The notes beneath the pieces are model-generated. The model saw only the letters and a list, made by a program, of their open reading frames with translations, was not told the DNA's origin and searched no databases. From Variovorax sp. RA8 (GTDB lineage: Bacteria > Pseudomonadota > Gammaproteobacteria > Burkholderiales > Burkholderiaceae_C): DNA of 64,000 bases. Both the position numbers and the translations under genes were made by a program. Below, in pieces: positions 8,549-16,902 of the stretch. Numbering within the stretch: position 1 is the first letter of the stretch; every line of letters begins with the position of its first letter. The stretch covers positions 1,922,001 to 1,986,000 of the forward strand of contig NZ_LR594662.1 in the NCBI RefSeq assembly GCF_901827175.1. The letters run 5' to 3'.

Positions 8549-9980
8549 GCGGGTCTTCGCCCGAAGAGGTGCCCAGCGGCGGCGCCACTTCCTCCAGTGG
8601 CTTGCGCTCCGCGTCCACCGCGAAGCGCAGCGCCAGCAGCCCCGCGCCGATCACCAGCGCCGCCCCGATCGCATAGCCGACGGCCACCGCGCTGCGGCTG
8701 CCGGTCTCGATCAGCGCGCCGAAGAGCAACGGCGCGACGAAGCCGCCCGCGCCCGTGCCCACCGCATAGAAGATCGCGATCGCGATCGCCCGCATCTCGA
8801 GCGGGAACACCTCGCTCACCGTCAGGTAGGCCGAGCTGGCCGCCGCCGAGGCCAGGAAGAACACGGCCGACCAGGCCAGCGCCTGGCTGCGCGCATCGAG
8901 CCAGCCCTGCATGAAGGCCCAGCCCGTCAGCGCCAGGCCGATGCCCGAGCACACATAGGTCAGCGCGATCATGCGCCGGCGGCCGACATGGTCGAACAGC
9001 GGCCCGAGGATCAGCGGCCCCAGCACGTTGCCGAGCGCGAAGGGAAAGATGTAGAGCGCCACCCGGCCCTCTGGCACGCCGTGGAAGCGCGTCAGCACCA
9101 GCGCATAGGTGAAGAAGATCGCGTTGTAGAAGAAGGCCTGCGAGATCATCAGCGCCAGCGCGACGGCGCTGCGCTGCGGGTAGCGGCGCAGCAGCACCTG
9201 CGCGACCTCGCGCCAGCCTGGGCTGGCGCGCCGGCTGTAGTGCACGCGGCCCAACGGTGCGAGCAGCGTCCCATGCTGCGCCGAGACCTCCGCCTCGATG
9301 CCTGCGACGATGCGCTCGGCCTCCTCGGCGCGGCCATGCGCCATCAGCCAGCGCGGGCTCTCCGGCACGTCGCGCCGCACCAGCAGGATCGCTACCGCCA
9401 GCAGCGCGCCCAGCGCGAAGCCTGCCCGCCAGCCCCACACGGGCCCGAGGACCCGCGGGTCCAGCAGCACGAGGCTCAGCCCCGCGCCCAGCGCCGCTCC
9501 GATCCAGAAACTGCCGTTGATCGCCAGGTTCACGCGCCCGCGCACGCGTGCCGGGATCAGCTCGTCGATGGCCGAGTTGATGGCCGCGTATTCCCCGCCG
9601 ATGCCCAGCCCGGTAAAAAAGCGGCACAGCGCGAAGAAGGCAAAGTTGGGCGAGAAGGCGGTGGCCAGCGTGGCCAGCGCATAGACCGCTAGCGTGATCA
9701 GGAACAGCTTCTTGCGCCCCAGGCGGTCGGTGAGGCGGCCGAAGAGCAGGGCGCCCATCACCGCGCCTCCGATGTAGAGCGAGCCCGACCAGCCGATCTG
9801 CCCGGCCGTCAGCGCCAGCGTGTCGGGCCGCTCCAGCACGCCGCCGAGGGAGCCGACCAGCGTGACCTCCAGCCCGTCGAGCACCCAGGCGATGCCCAGG
9901 GCCAGCACCACGCGCCAATGCCAGCGCGACCAGGGCAGGCGGTCGAGGCGGGCCGGGATGTCGCTGTGGACATCCGTCAT
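8538..9980 (-). CDS. MFS transporter (sugar/metabolite:H+ symporter type)
   Basis: A 480-residue protein with about twelve hydrophobic segments. The loop 2-3 signature GRLTDRLGRKK (81-91) and the PESPRWL stretch after helix 6 mark the sugar-porter/metabolite-proton-symporter group. It probably takes up a small organic acid, aromatic acid or sugar across the inner membrane; the substrate cannot be read from sequence. ATG 9980 is preferred over an ATG 20 codons upstream because it sits just before the usual basic N-terminal stretch. The gene is convergent with, and overlaps, the GntR gene. Confidence 0.87.
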   Translation of the reverse strand: MTDVHSDIPARLDRLPWSRWHWRVVLALGIAWVLDGLEVTLVGSLGGVLERPDTLALTAGQIGWSGSLYIGGAVMGALLFGRLTDRLGRKKLFLITLAVYALATLATAFSPNFAFFALCRFFTGLGIGGEYAAINSAIDELIPARVRGRVNLAINGSFWIGAALGAGLSLVLLDPRVLGPVWGWRAGFALGALLAVAILLVRRDVPESPRWLMAHGRAEEAERIVAGIEAEVSAQHGTLLAPLGRVHYSRRASPGWREVAQVLLRRYPQRSAVALALMISQAFFYNAIFFTYALVLTRFHGVPEGRVALYIFPFALGNVLGPLILGPLFDHVGRRRMIALTYVCSGIGLALTGWAFMQGWLDARSQALAWSAVFFLASAAASSAYLTVSEVFPLEMRAIAIAIFYAVGTGAGGFVAPLLFGALIETGSRSAVAVGYAIGAALVIGAGLLALRFAVDAERKPLEEVAPPLGTSSGEDPLTR

Positions 9981-10084
9981 CGGGTCGGCTTCGCGCGGCA
10001 GGCCATGCCGCGAGCCTAATGCCGCCGAAGCGGCGCGCATGTAGTCGCATGCCCCATGTGCGGGGCCTGCGATCTATCGATGCA

Positions 10085-10162
10085 TCAGAAGACGCCGAAC
10101 ACCTTCAGCAGGATGATGACGCCGATCGGCACGCCTGCCAGCCAGAGGATGATGCTTTTCAT
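10085..10162 (-). CDS. 25-residue single-span membrane micropeptide
   Basis: A 26-codon frame encodes a nearly all-hydrophobic peptide beginning MKSIILWLAG and ending LLKVFGVF. It has a short basic start and a single predicted transmembrane helix. A consensus ribosome site, AAGGAGACC, lies 6 bp before the ATG, which is strong support for translation. Peptides of this kind occur widely in Proteobacteria as unstudied one-helix membrane proteins; I do not know a function. It lies 115 bp downstream of ureD on the same strand, where urease structural genes might be expected. Confidence 0.65.
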   Translation of the reverse strand: MKSIILWLAGVPIGVIILLKVFGVF

Positions 10163-10277
10163 TTTGAGGTCTCCTTTACTTGGGAGCACTCAAGATAGCC
10201 ATCGATGCTTCGACGGTGCGACGGAGAAGGGCGGACCGCCGGGTAGGGCGAGCGCCCACAGCGAGTGGGGCGCCGGG

Positions 10278-11108
10278 CTACATCGCCCAGATGCGCGGCG
10301 GCGCCCCGCGCATCTGCCACAGCTCGGCGCGCCAGGCCTTCCAGACCTGCCGCAGCAGCTGCATCGCCGGCTCGACCAGGGGCGCCAGCACGCGTAGCAC
10401 GACGACGCCCGGCTGCGGGCTGGTGGCGCCGGCGCTGTCGCGCAGCGCGTGGGCTTCGACCAGCGCGCGCGCGGCGTCGAGTGCGCCGTCGCGCCGTGCC
10501 CGCGCGATCGGGGTGCCCGCGGCGAAGAAGAGCGAGGCCAGGCACCGATGCCCGGCCATGCCCAGCGGGCCATCGAGCAGCCGCAGGTCCGCGGCATCGA
10601 TGCGCCCGCGCTCCAGCCAGGCGCCCGGCATCTCGATGTGCTGCTGCAGCGTGCCGCGCTCGAAGGGCTTGCCGGCACCGGGCAGGCCGAGCGCCGTCAC
10701 GTCCCAGCCGATCAGCTCCGCGCCGTCGGCGAGCTGCAGCGAGAGCCGGTTCTCCGCGCGGCAGCCGCTGAAGCAGATGGCTTCGAGCGGCAGCCATTCG
10801 AGCCGCGCCCCCGGCTCCAACCGCAGTGCTGTGCGCTGCAGCGCCGGCTCGCCCTCCGAGCGATAGAAGCGGCTGGCGCCCGGCGTGGTGATCAGCCCAT
10901 GGCTGTCGGCTGCCGCGCTCACCCGGATGTCGAGGGTGTCCCCGCCCACCAGCCCGCCCGGCGGATGCACCAGCACGTTGTGGCAGACCGCATCGCCCTC
11001 CGGGTAGAGGCTCTGCAGGATCCGCAGCGGGCCTTCGTGGCGGAAGCGCGCGACGCTGCGCGTGCCTTCCAGTCGGTAGTCGAGCTCGAGTCGCGCGTTC
11101 CAGGGCAT
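10278..11108 (-). CDS. ureD: Urease accessory protein UreD (UreH)
   Basis: A 276-residue protein with the family hallmarks: an early HEGPLRILQSLYPEGDAVCH stretch, HPPGGLVGGDTL, the ITTPGASRFYRS segment and EAICFSG. UreD forms the scaffold with UreF and UreG that loads nickel into the urease apoenzyme. Normally ureD heads ureABC. Here the downstream neighbours are only the 25-residue peptide and an MFS gene, and no urease structural or other accessory gene is in the window. It may be a displaced accessory gene serving a urease elsewhere, or the remnant of a deleted cluster. The frame itself is intact. Confidence 0.9.
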   Translation of the reverse strand: MPWNARLELDYRLEGTRSVARFRHEGPLRILQSLYPEGDAVCHNVLVHPPGGLVGGDTLDIRVSAAADSHGLITTPGASRFYRSEGEPALQRTALRLEPGARLEWLPLEAICFSGCRAENRLSLQLADGAELIGWDVTALGLPGAGKPFERGTLQQHIEMPGAWLERGRIDAADLRLLDGPLGMAGHRCLASLFFAAGTPIARARRDGALDAARALVEAHALRDSAGATSPQPGVVVLRVLAPLVEPAMQLLRQVWKAWRAELWQMRGAPPRIWAM

Positions 11109-11280
11109 GGGGCGAGTGTAGGGAGTAGGACGGGGGTGGCTCGGCTCGTCGGAATCCGTCCCCGGAAGACGTGGACAAGCTTGTGGAGAACTCCGGGTAT
11201 AACCCCCCAGAGCGTTGTCCCGCAAGGACTTGCGCTGGGTTGCCCAAGGAAGCGGCAGAGGTGAGGTAAGACGGGTCTCG

Positions 11281-11802
11281 CTAGCTCTTCCAGGCCCCCA
11301 CATGCGCTGCCATCGCCTCATCGAGCAGCGCCGGCCCGATGCATTCGATGGGATGCGCCGAAGCCGCGAACACGTCGCGGCAGGACAACTCGACGTCGCG
11401 CTGCTCGGGGCGCTCGCCGCGGAACGCGCGCAGCCGCTCGGCGTCGATGCCGAAGACGACGCGACCGATGCTGGACCAGAAGATGGCGCCCGCGCACATC
11501 ACGCAGGGCTCGCCCGAGGAATAGATCGTGGCCGCCGCCAGCTTGTCGCGCGAGAGACCGCGCCCGGCCAGCATGCGCACCGCATTGGTCTCGGCATGAC
11601 CGGTGACATCGCCCGTCTCGGCCGTGTTGCACCAAGCCTCGGCCAGCACCTCGCCGTCGGCCGAGACGATCACCGCGCCGAAGGGCCGGTTGCCGCGCCG
11701 CCGCGCGGCATGCGACCACACGATGGCCTTGCGCAGGTAGCGCCCGTCCCGCTCGTCGAGCGGGGTCTCCGGGGGAAGGGTGGGAAGAAGGAGCGAATCC
11801 AT
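11281..11802 (-). CDS. Nucleoside/guanine deaminase-like zinc deaminase (CDA superfamily)
   Basis: The 173-residue cytoplasmic enzyme carries the cytidine-deaminase-superfamily zinc site: His69-Ala-Glu71 (GHAETNAV) and Cys100-x2-Cys103 (GEPCVMCAGA). The overall pattern, with KAIVWSHAARRRGNRPFGAV early on, resembles tRNA adenosine deaminase and guanine deaminase paralogues. It probably deaminates a free purine base or nucleoside; a TadA role is less likely because the helical C-terminal part differs. It precedes ureD on the same strand by 172 bp, so co-transcription is uncertain. Purine breakdown and urease would be logically linked. Confidence 0.85.
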   Translation of the reverse strand: MDSLLLPTLPPETPLDERDGRYLRKAIVWSHAARRRGNRPFGAVIVSADGEVLAEAWCNTAETGDVTGHAETNAVRMLAGRGLSRDKLAAATIYSSGEPCVMCAGAIFWSSIGRVVFGIDAERLRAFRGERPEQRDVELSCRDVFAASAHPIECIGPALLDEAMAAHVGAWKS

Positions 11803-12059
11803 GCGTTCATGCTATCGAAGCGCGCCGATGCCGATCGGGACGGGGTCGGATACCTGACGGAAAGCACGAGCCATGCCGGGATGCGTCGCCGATCTCGGCG
11901 CGCCGGAGCGCCTGGCTGGCGCACAATGCGGGCGCGCAAATTGCTTGAAGACTTGCGCAGAGTAGAAGCGTTCAGCCCGGCAACCCAGTCCTGGTGCCCG
12001 CGGCGGGAAATTGCTCTTTCATGGTCGTCACCCCACGCAATCGAAGGAGTTCCTTTCCC

Positions 12060-13103
12060 ATGCTCGTCACGCAGCAACCCGTCTTCCGCAAGTTCTGGCA
12101 TGCCGTCATGCCGCTGGCCGATCTGCAGCAGGGGCCGAAGCCCTTCACGCTGCTGGGCGAGAACATCGTCCTCTTCCTCGACGCCGAAGGGCAGCCCGCC
12201 GCGCTGCGCGACCGCTGCTGCCACCGCACCGCGAAGCTCTCCAAGGGCTGGTGCGTGGACGCGCAGGGGCAGGCCTGCGGCCAGGGCGCGATCCAGTGCG
12301 GCTACCACGGCTGGACCTACGACCGCGGCGGCCGGGTGATCCGCATCCCGCAATACGAGGCCGGTCGCCCGATCTCCCCCGACTACCGCACCACCGCCTA
12401 CGCCTGCGCCGCGCGCCATGGCTATGCCTGGGTGGCACTGGAAGCGCCGATCGCCGACATCCCGCCGATCCCCGAGTTCGACGATCCCGGCTGGCGCACC
12501 ATCTTCCAGTTCTACGAGGAATGGCACACCAGCCCGATGCGTGCGCTGGAGAACTCCTTCGACAACTCGCATTTCAGCTTCGTGCACCGCGCCACATTCG
12601 GCGTGGCCGCGAGCCCGAAGCCCAGCAAGTACGAGCTGGTGGAGAACGAGGGGGGCTTCCATGCGGAGACGGTCATCGAGGCCGCCAACCCGCCACGCTT
12701 CCAGAAGATCAGCGGCGTGACCGAGCCGGTCACCACGCGCCACATGCGCAACGCCTACTTCCTGCCCTTCTCGCGGCGGCTGGACATCGAATATCCCTCG
12801 GGCATCCGCCACGTCATCATCAACTGCTTCACGCCCATCGACGACGGCCGCATGCAGTTGTGCCAATGGCTGTTCCGCAACGACACCGAGGCCGACTGCC
12901 CGGCGCAGATGCTGATCGACTTCGACGCGGAGATCACGCGCGAGGACAAGGGCATCCTCGAATCGACCGACCCCGACGCGCTGGTCGACACGCGCCGGCG
13001 TGGCGTCGAGTACTCGATGGAATCGGACCGGCCGGGGATGCTGATCCGCAAGCACATGATGCAGCTGCTGGCGAAACATGGGGAGTCGGAGGTGCATCGG
13101 TGA
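12060..13103 (+). CDS. Rieske non-heme iron oxygenase, large subunit
   Basis: A 347-residue oxygenase component. The Rieske 2Fe-2S ligands are Cys53-x-His55 (DRCCHRTAKL) and Cys80-x2-His83 (QCGYHGWTYD). The mononuclear iron triad region reads ENSFDNSHFSFVH, with His171 and His176 as ligands and Asp168 as the bridging acid. The length and the first motif with short spacing fit the vanillate O-demethylase/phenoxybenzoate dioxygenase branch (single-subunit oxygenase), which needs a separate reductase. No reductase gene is adjacent. ATG 12060 follows GAAGGAG, which decides against the in-frame ATG at 11994. Substrate unknown. Confidence 0.88.
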   Translation: MLVTQQPVFRKFWHAVMPLADLQQGPKPFTLLGENIVLFLDAEGQPAALRDRCCHRTAKLSKGWCVDAQGQACGQGAIQCGYHGWTYDRGGRVIRIPQYEAGRPISPDYRTTAYACAARHGYAWVALEAPIADIPPIPEFDDPGWRTIFQFYEEWHTSPMRALENSFDNSHFSFVHRATFGVAASPKPSKYELVENEGGFHAETVIEAANPPRFQKISGVTEPVTTRHMRNAYFLPFSRRLDIEYPSGIRHVIINCFTPIDDGRMQLCQWLFRNDTEADCPAQMLIDFDAEITREDKGILESTDPDALVDTRRRGVEYSMESDRPGMLIRKHMMQLLAKHGESEVHR

Positions 13104-13174
13104 GCATGTAGTGGACCCGCTTTCCTTCCGGCTACCATCGCTCGCAGCGAAGCCCATCGCAACAAGGAAACCCC

Positions 13175-13564
13175 ATGAGCATCACCGTTCGACGCGACGG
13201 CATCACCGGCACCCGTCACATCATCAAGGTCCGCGCCCACGAGATCGCGGTGGACACCGGCGGCGAGCACGACGCCGGCCCCACGCCGCACGACCTCTAC
13301 GACTCCGCGCTGGCCGCGTGCAAGGCGCTGACCGTGCTGGTCTATGCGCAGCACAAGGGCATCCCGGTCGAGGAGATCGAGGTGGCAGTGAACCGCGACG
13401 ACAGCCAGGAGCGGCAAGGGCTCTACAAGCTCGATTCCACGCTGCATGTCACCGGCGCGCTGAGCGAGGAGCAGAAGGCGGCGCTGTTGCGGGTGGCGGG
13501 CAAGTGCCCGGTGCACCGGCTGATGACCGAGGTCAAGACGGAGATCGAGACGCGCCTGGTCTGA
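13175..13564 (+). CDS. OsmC family peroxiredoxin-like protein
   Basis: A small protein of 129 residues with the OsmC/YhfA fold. The two reactive cysteines expected in the family are present as Cys49 (SALAACKALTV) and Cys111 (GKCPVHRLM). OsmC proteins reduce organic hydroperoxides; the YhfA-like branch, which is closer in length and in the GPTPHDLYDSAL stretch, is less well understood. The gene lies 71 bp after the Rieske oxygenase with an AAGGAAA ribosome site. It could protect against peroxide by-products, but the spacing does not prove an operon. Confidence 0.88.
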   Translation: MSITVRRDGITGTRHIIKVRAHEIAVDTGGEHDAGPTPHDLYDSALAACKALTVLVYAQHKGIPVEEIEVAVNRDDSQERQGLYKLDSTLHVTGALSEEQKAALLRVAGKCPVHRLMTEVKTEIETRLV

Positions 13565-13581
13565 CGCGAAGGTTCGCGGCC

Positions 13582-14778
13582 CTACAGGCCAAGTTCGTGC
13601 TTGGCGATGATGTTGCGCTGGATCTCGTTGCTGCCACCGTAGATCGACATCGCGCGGCGCCAGAAATAGTTGGGCGCCGCACCGCGCACGCTGGCCTCGA
13701 TGCCATCGAGTTTCCCTTCGCCGCGCATCAGCGGCGGGTCGAGCATCTGGCCATCGGGGCCGGCGGCCTCGAAGATCAGCTCCGTGATGCGCTGGCCGAT
13801 CTCGGTGCCCCGGATCTTCAGCGCGGAGGCCAGCCCGGCGCCGGGCGAGCTGCCCGAGCCCATGCTCGACAGCGCCCGCAGCGTCGTCACTTCCAGCGCC
13901 TTCAGTTGCGCCTCGGTGGCCGACACCTTGGCGCGGAACACCGGGTCTTCGATGAGCGGACGGCCGCGATGCTGCACGCCCGATGCGATGCGGTGCAAGC
14001 GGCGCATCGCGAAGGTGGAGAAGCCGATGTTCGAGTTCTCGACGCGCTCATGCTCCAGCAGGAACTTCGCGTAGCTCCAGCCGCGGCCCTCTTCGCCGAC
14101 CAGGTTGGACTTGGGTACCTCCACGTCGGTCAGGAAGACAGCATTGAAGGAGTGCGTGCCCTCCAGCATCGGGATCGGCTGTATCACGATGCCCGGCGAC
14201 TTCATGTCGAGCAGCAGGAACGAGATGCCGTGCTGCGCCTTCGCCTCGCGGCTGGTGCGCACCAGGCAGAACATCCAGTCGGCATGGTGGGCGTATGAGG
14301 TCCAGATCTTCTGGCCGTTGACCAGGTAGTGATCGCCGCGGTCTTCGGCGCGGGTGGCGAGCGAGGCCAGATCGGAGCCGGAGGCCGGCTCCGAATAGCC
14401 CTGGCACCACCACACGGTCGATGCCCGGATGCCCGGCAGGTGCTGCTGCTTCTGCGCAACGCTTCCGAAGTTGAAGATCACCGGGCCCACCATGCGTGGC
14501 CCGAAGGGCTGGATGGTCGGACAGTTCAGCTCCGCGCTGATCGTCTCGAAGATGTAGCGCTGCGTCGCACTCCAGCCGGGCCCGCCCTGAGAAACCGGCC
14601 ACGTGTACGCGTGCCACCCGCGCCGCCCGAGGATCTGCTGCCAGCGCATGAAGTCCTCGCGATGCAGGTGCAGGTCGTGCTCCACGCGGCGCGCGATGTC
14701 GCGCGGCAGGTTCTCGGTGATGAAGGCACGCACTTCATCGGCGAACGCCTGCTCTTCCTTCGAAAAAGCCAGTTCCAT
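13582..14778 (-). CDS. Acyl-CoA dehydrogenase
   Basis: The 398-residue flavoenzyme has the N-terminal helical domain, the central beta-domain segment WCQGYSEPASGSDLAS and NGQKIWTSYAHHADWMFCLV, and the C-terminal stretch MSIYGGSNEIQRNIIAKHELG. It introduces a trans-2 double bond into an acyl-CoA and passes electrons to ETF. It is a close paralogue of the enzyme at 36990. A start near MELAFSKEEQAF is typical. It is transcribed after the VOC protein gene (35 bp upstream) and both diverge from the CoA-transferase operon, suggesting joint control from the 15594-15682 region. Confidence 0.92.
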   Translation of the reverse strand: MELAFSKEEQAFADEVRAFITENLPRDIARRVEHDLHLHREDFMRWQQILGRRGWHAYTWPVSQGGPGWSATQRYIFETISAELNCPTIQPFGPRMVGPVIFNFGSVAQKQQHLPGIRASTVWWCQGYSEPASGSDLASLATRAEDRGDHYLVNGQKIWTSYAHHADWMFCLVRTSREAKAQHGISFLLLDMKSPGIVIQPIPMLEGTHSFNAVFLTDVEVPKSNLVGEEGRGWSYAKFLLEHERVENSNIGFSTFAMRRLHRIASGVQHRGRPLIEDPVFRAKVSATEAQLKALEVTTLRALSSMGSGSSPGAGLASALKIRGTEIGQRITELIFEAAGPDGQMLDPPLMRGEGKLDGIEASVRGAAPNYFWRRAMSIYGGSNEIQRNIIAKHELGL

Positions 14779-14813
14779 CTCTTGTCTCCTGGTGGACGCG
14801 GCCGCTTGCCGCG

Positions 14814-15593
14814 TCAGTTCTCAGAACCCAGCGCAAAGTGGACGCCGCCGACGCTCACGCCCGCCGCATCCGCCGCGAGCCCGCGAGCCTGCGCAGTGGC
14901 CCGGATGGCCGACGCGTCGTTCACTGCCAGCTCGATGCCCGCCAGCCCCTCGCCGCGACCGTCTCGCGGCGCCACGAAACGAAGCCTTGCGTTGTCGACC
15001 TGCAGTTGCCAGCCATCGCCCGCGCGCTCGACCGGCCGCTGGAGGATGCGGCCCCAGCGCGCCGCCAGCGCGGCAGGATCGTCCGCCTGCAGCACGGCGC
15101 CCGTGATGCCCTGCACGCGCGCATCCGACACCGCTTCGCGCCAATGCGGACCCGCTGGCCAGTAGGGGCCGTTCAGGTCGGCGCCGTTGCGCGTGGTGTT
15201 GATCTCGAGCAGCGCGCCCCCGGTATCGCGCGGGTGCAGCTGCATGCCTTCGTAGTCGCCGAGCGCAAGCGGCGCAGCGATGCGCACGCCGATCTCATCG
15301 ACATGCGTGCGCCAGCGCGTCAGCGATTCGCTGTCGAGGATCACCATGTAGCCGCCATCGCCCTTCCGGCGATCGAGGTAGCGGCCCGCGGTGGTGCCTT
15401 CGCGCTGCGGCGCGACGACCTCGACGAAGCTGGTCCCGAAGGGCATGAGGGCGTTGTGCAAGCCGAACTGGCCGACTTCGGGATCGCGATGGCAGACCCG
15501 CACCCCGAAGACCGCGCACAGATCCTCCTCCACCGGTGCCAGCTTGGCGGCCACCAGGCAAAGCTGGCGAAGTCTCAAGTATCTCGTCGTCAA
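14814..15593 (-). CDS. VOC/glyoxalase-like protein, TTG start
   Basis: About 259 residues, apparently two weakly conserved vicinal-oxygen-chelate repeats (roughly residues 10-130 and 155-255; for example FVEVVAPQREGTTAGRYL and GGYMVILDS). I see no complete His/Glu metal set, so enzyme activity cannot be assigned; relatives are often annotated glyoxalase-like domain proteins. The only ATG in frame lies 96 bp upstream, in the AT-rich divergent promoter region. A TTG at 15593 with AAGGAG 9 bp before it is the better start. The gene lies first in a unit with the acyl-CoA dehydrogenase, and a similar VOC protein accompanies the APH-type gene at 26734. Confidence 0.72.
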   Translation of the reverse strand: MTTRYLRLRQLCLVAAKLAPVEEDLCAVFGVRVCHRDPEVGQFGLHNALMPFGTSFVEVVAPQREGTTAGRYLDRRKGDGGYMVILDSESLTRWRTHVDEIGVRIAAPLALGDYEGMQLHPRDTGGALLEINTTRNGADLNGPYWPAGPHWREAVSDARVQGITGAVLQADDPAALAARWGRILQRPVERAGDGWQLQVDNARLRFVAPRDGRGEGLAGIELAVNDASAIRATAQARGLAADAAGVSVGGVHFALGSEN

Positions 15594-15634
15594 AACGTCT
15601 GTCTCCTTGTGCTCGCCAATGCTGGCAATTTTGA

Positions 15635-15650
15635 ATATGATATAACAAAT
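15635..15650. promoter_or_regulatory. Candidate operator, site 1 of a three-site family (TGATATAACA core)
   Basis: The 16-mer ATATGATATAACAAAT lies in the divergent promoter region between the VOC/acyl-CoA-dehydrogenase unit and the CoA-transferase operon. It matches 14 of 16 positions with the site at 29765-29780, and its 10-base core matches 9 of 10 with the site before the GntR gene (19329). The core is nearly palindromic. TATAAC could instead be a -10 hexamer; I see no convincing -35 at the right distance. Confidence 0.5.
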
Positions 15651-15682
15651 ATACAAACCACAAGAGACAAGGCCCACCCCAC

Positions 15683-16867
15683 ATGACATCGCTTGCTGGA
15701 CTGCGCGTGCTCGACCTCTCGCGCTTCATCGCCGGGCCCTACTGCGCCATGATGCTGGGCGACATGGGTGCCGAAGTGGTGAAGATCGAGCCGCCCGGCG
15801 ACGGCGAGTACGCCCGCCGCGCATCGCCGGCCGTCAACGGGCAGAGCCTCTACACCTTCATCGTCAACCGGAACAAGAAGAGCCTGGCCATCGACCTGCG
15901 CAGCCCGGCCGGGCTGCAGGTCCTGCGCGAGCTGGTCGCCCGCGCCGACGTGCTGGTCGAGAATTTCCGCCCGGGCACGATGGAGCAGATGGGGCTCGGC
16001 TGGGAGGCGGTCCATGCGCTCAATCCGCGCCTGATCATGGCGCGCATCTCGGGCTTCGGCCAGGATGGTCCGCTCGCCACCAAGCAATGCTTCGACGGCG
16101 TGGCACAGGCCATGAGCGGCCTGATGGACATGACCGGCCAGGAGGACGGACCGCCCACGATGATCGGCTCGTTCATGTGCGACTACACGACCGGGATGTA
16201 CACCGCGCTCGGCATTCTTGCGGCGCTCCATGCCCGCCACGCCTCGGGCGAGGGGCAACTCGTCGACGTGTCGCTGCTGGAGAGCGCCACGTCCATGCTC
16301 ATGACGGCGATCCCGCAGCAGAAGCTCTTCGGCACCACGATGACGCGCGTCGGCAGCCGCGACCGCTTCGTGGCGCCGTCGAACACCTTCCGCACGGGCG
16401 ACGGCCGCTATGTGCTGATGGTCGGCGGCGACGACAACATGTTCCCGCGCGTCGTGCGCGCGATGAAGCAGCCCGCGCTGCTGGACGACCCGCGCTTTGC
16501 CTCTATGGCCTCCCGGCTCGAGCACCGCGACGCGGTCGAGGACGCCGTGGCCGCGTGGATGCTGTCGCACGAGGCCGACGAGATCGTCGCGCGCCTCGAA
16601 GCCGAGGGCGTGCCCTGCGCCAAGGTCGCGACCCTCGACGAGGTGGTCGACAACCCGCAACTGCGCCATCGCGGCGCCATCGCCGACATTCCCTTCGGCG
16701 GCGTGAACGTTCCCGTGCAGGGCGTGACCATCCACCTCTCGGGTACCCCACTCGCCATCGAGCGCGCGATGCCGGCGGTGGGCGAGCACAACGCCGAGGT
16801 ACTGCAGCGGTGGCTCGGCATGCGAGCCGGGCAGGTAGCCGCGCTCGAGGCCGAAGGCGCCCTCTGA
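15683..16867 (+). CDS. Class III (CaiB/BaiF family) CoA transferase
   Basis: A 394-residue family III CoA-transferase. It starts with the family signature LAGLRVLDLSRFIAGPYCAM and has AEVVKIEPPGDG. The aspartate that forms the acyl/CoA anhydride is predicted at Asp167 (FMCDYTTGMYTA). It moves CoA from a donor thioester to a free carboxylic acid, thus activating a pathway acid without ATP. It heads an operon with two crotonases, an SDR and a GntR regulator, with intergenic gaps of 11-68 bp. Formyl-CoA transferase, succinyl-CoA:benzylsuccinate transferase and carnitine CoA transferase are family relatives; the acid used here cannot be read. Confidence 0.92.
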   Translation: MTSLAGLRVLDLSRFIAGPYCAMMLGDMGAEVVKIEPPGDGEYARRASPAVNGQSLYTFIVNRNKKSLAIDLRSPAGLQVLRELVARADVLVENFRPGTMEQMGLGWEAVHALNPRLIMARISGFGQDGPLATKQCFDGVAQAMSGLMDMTGQEDGPPTMIGSFMCDYTTGMYTALGILAALHARHASGEGQLVDVSLLESATSMLMTAIPQQKLFGTTMTRVGSRDRFVAPSNTFRTGDGRYVLMVGGDDNMFPRVVRAMKQPALLDDPRFASMASRLEHRDAVEDAVAAWMLSHEADEIVARLEAEGVPCAKVATLDEVVDNPQLRHRGAIADIPFGGVNVPVQGVTIHLSGTPLAIERAMPAVGEHNAEVLQRWLGMRAGQVAALEAEGAL

Positions 16868-16902
16868 TCAACACCCCACCACCATCCGCAGGAGACCGGC
16901 AC

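Noticed and set aside
11173..11192. DnaA-box cluster or replication origin
   Set aside because: Only two imperfect box-like words; no dnaA, dnaN, parAB or AT-rich unwinding region nearby.
15638..15647. TATAAC elements as simple -10 hexamers instead of operator cores
   Set aside because: Not fully excluded, but no good -35 lies 16-18 bp upstream of 15641 and the similarity to site 3 extends beyond the hexamer, so the operator reading is preferred.
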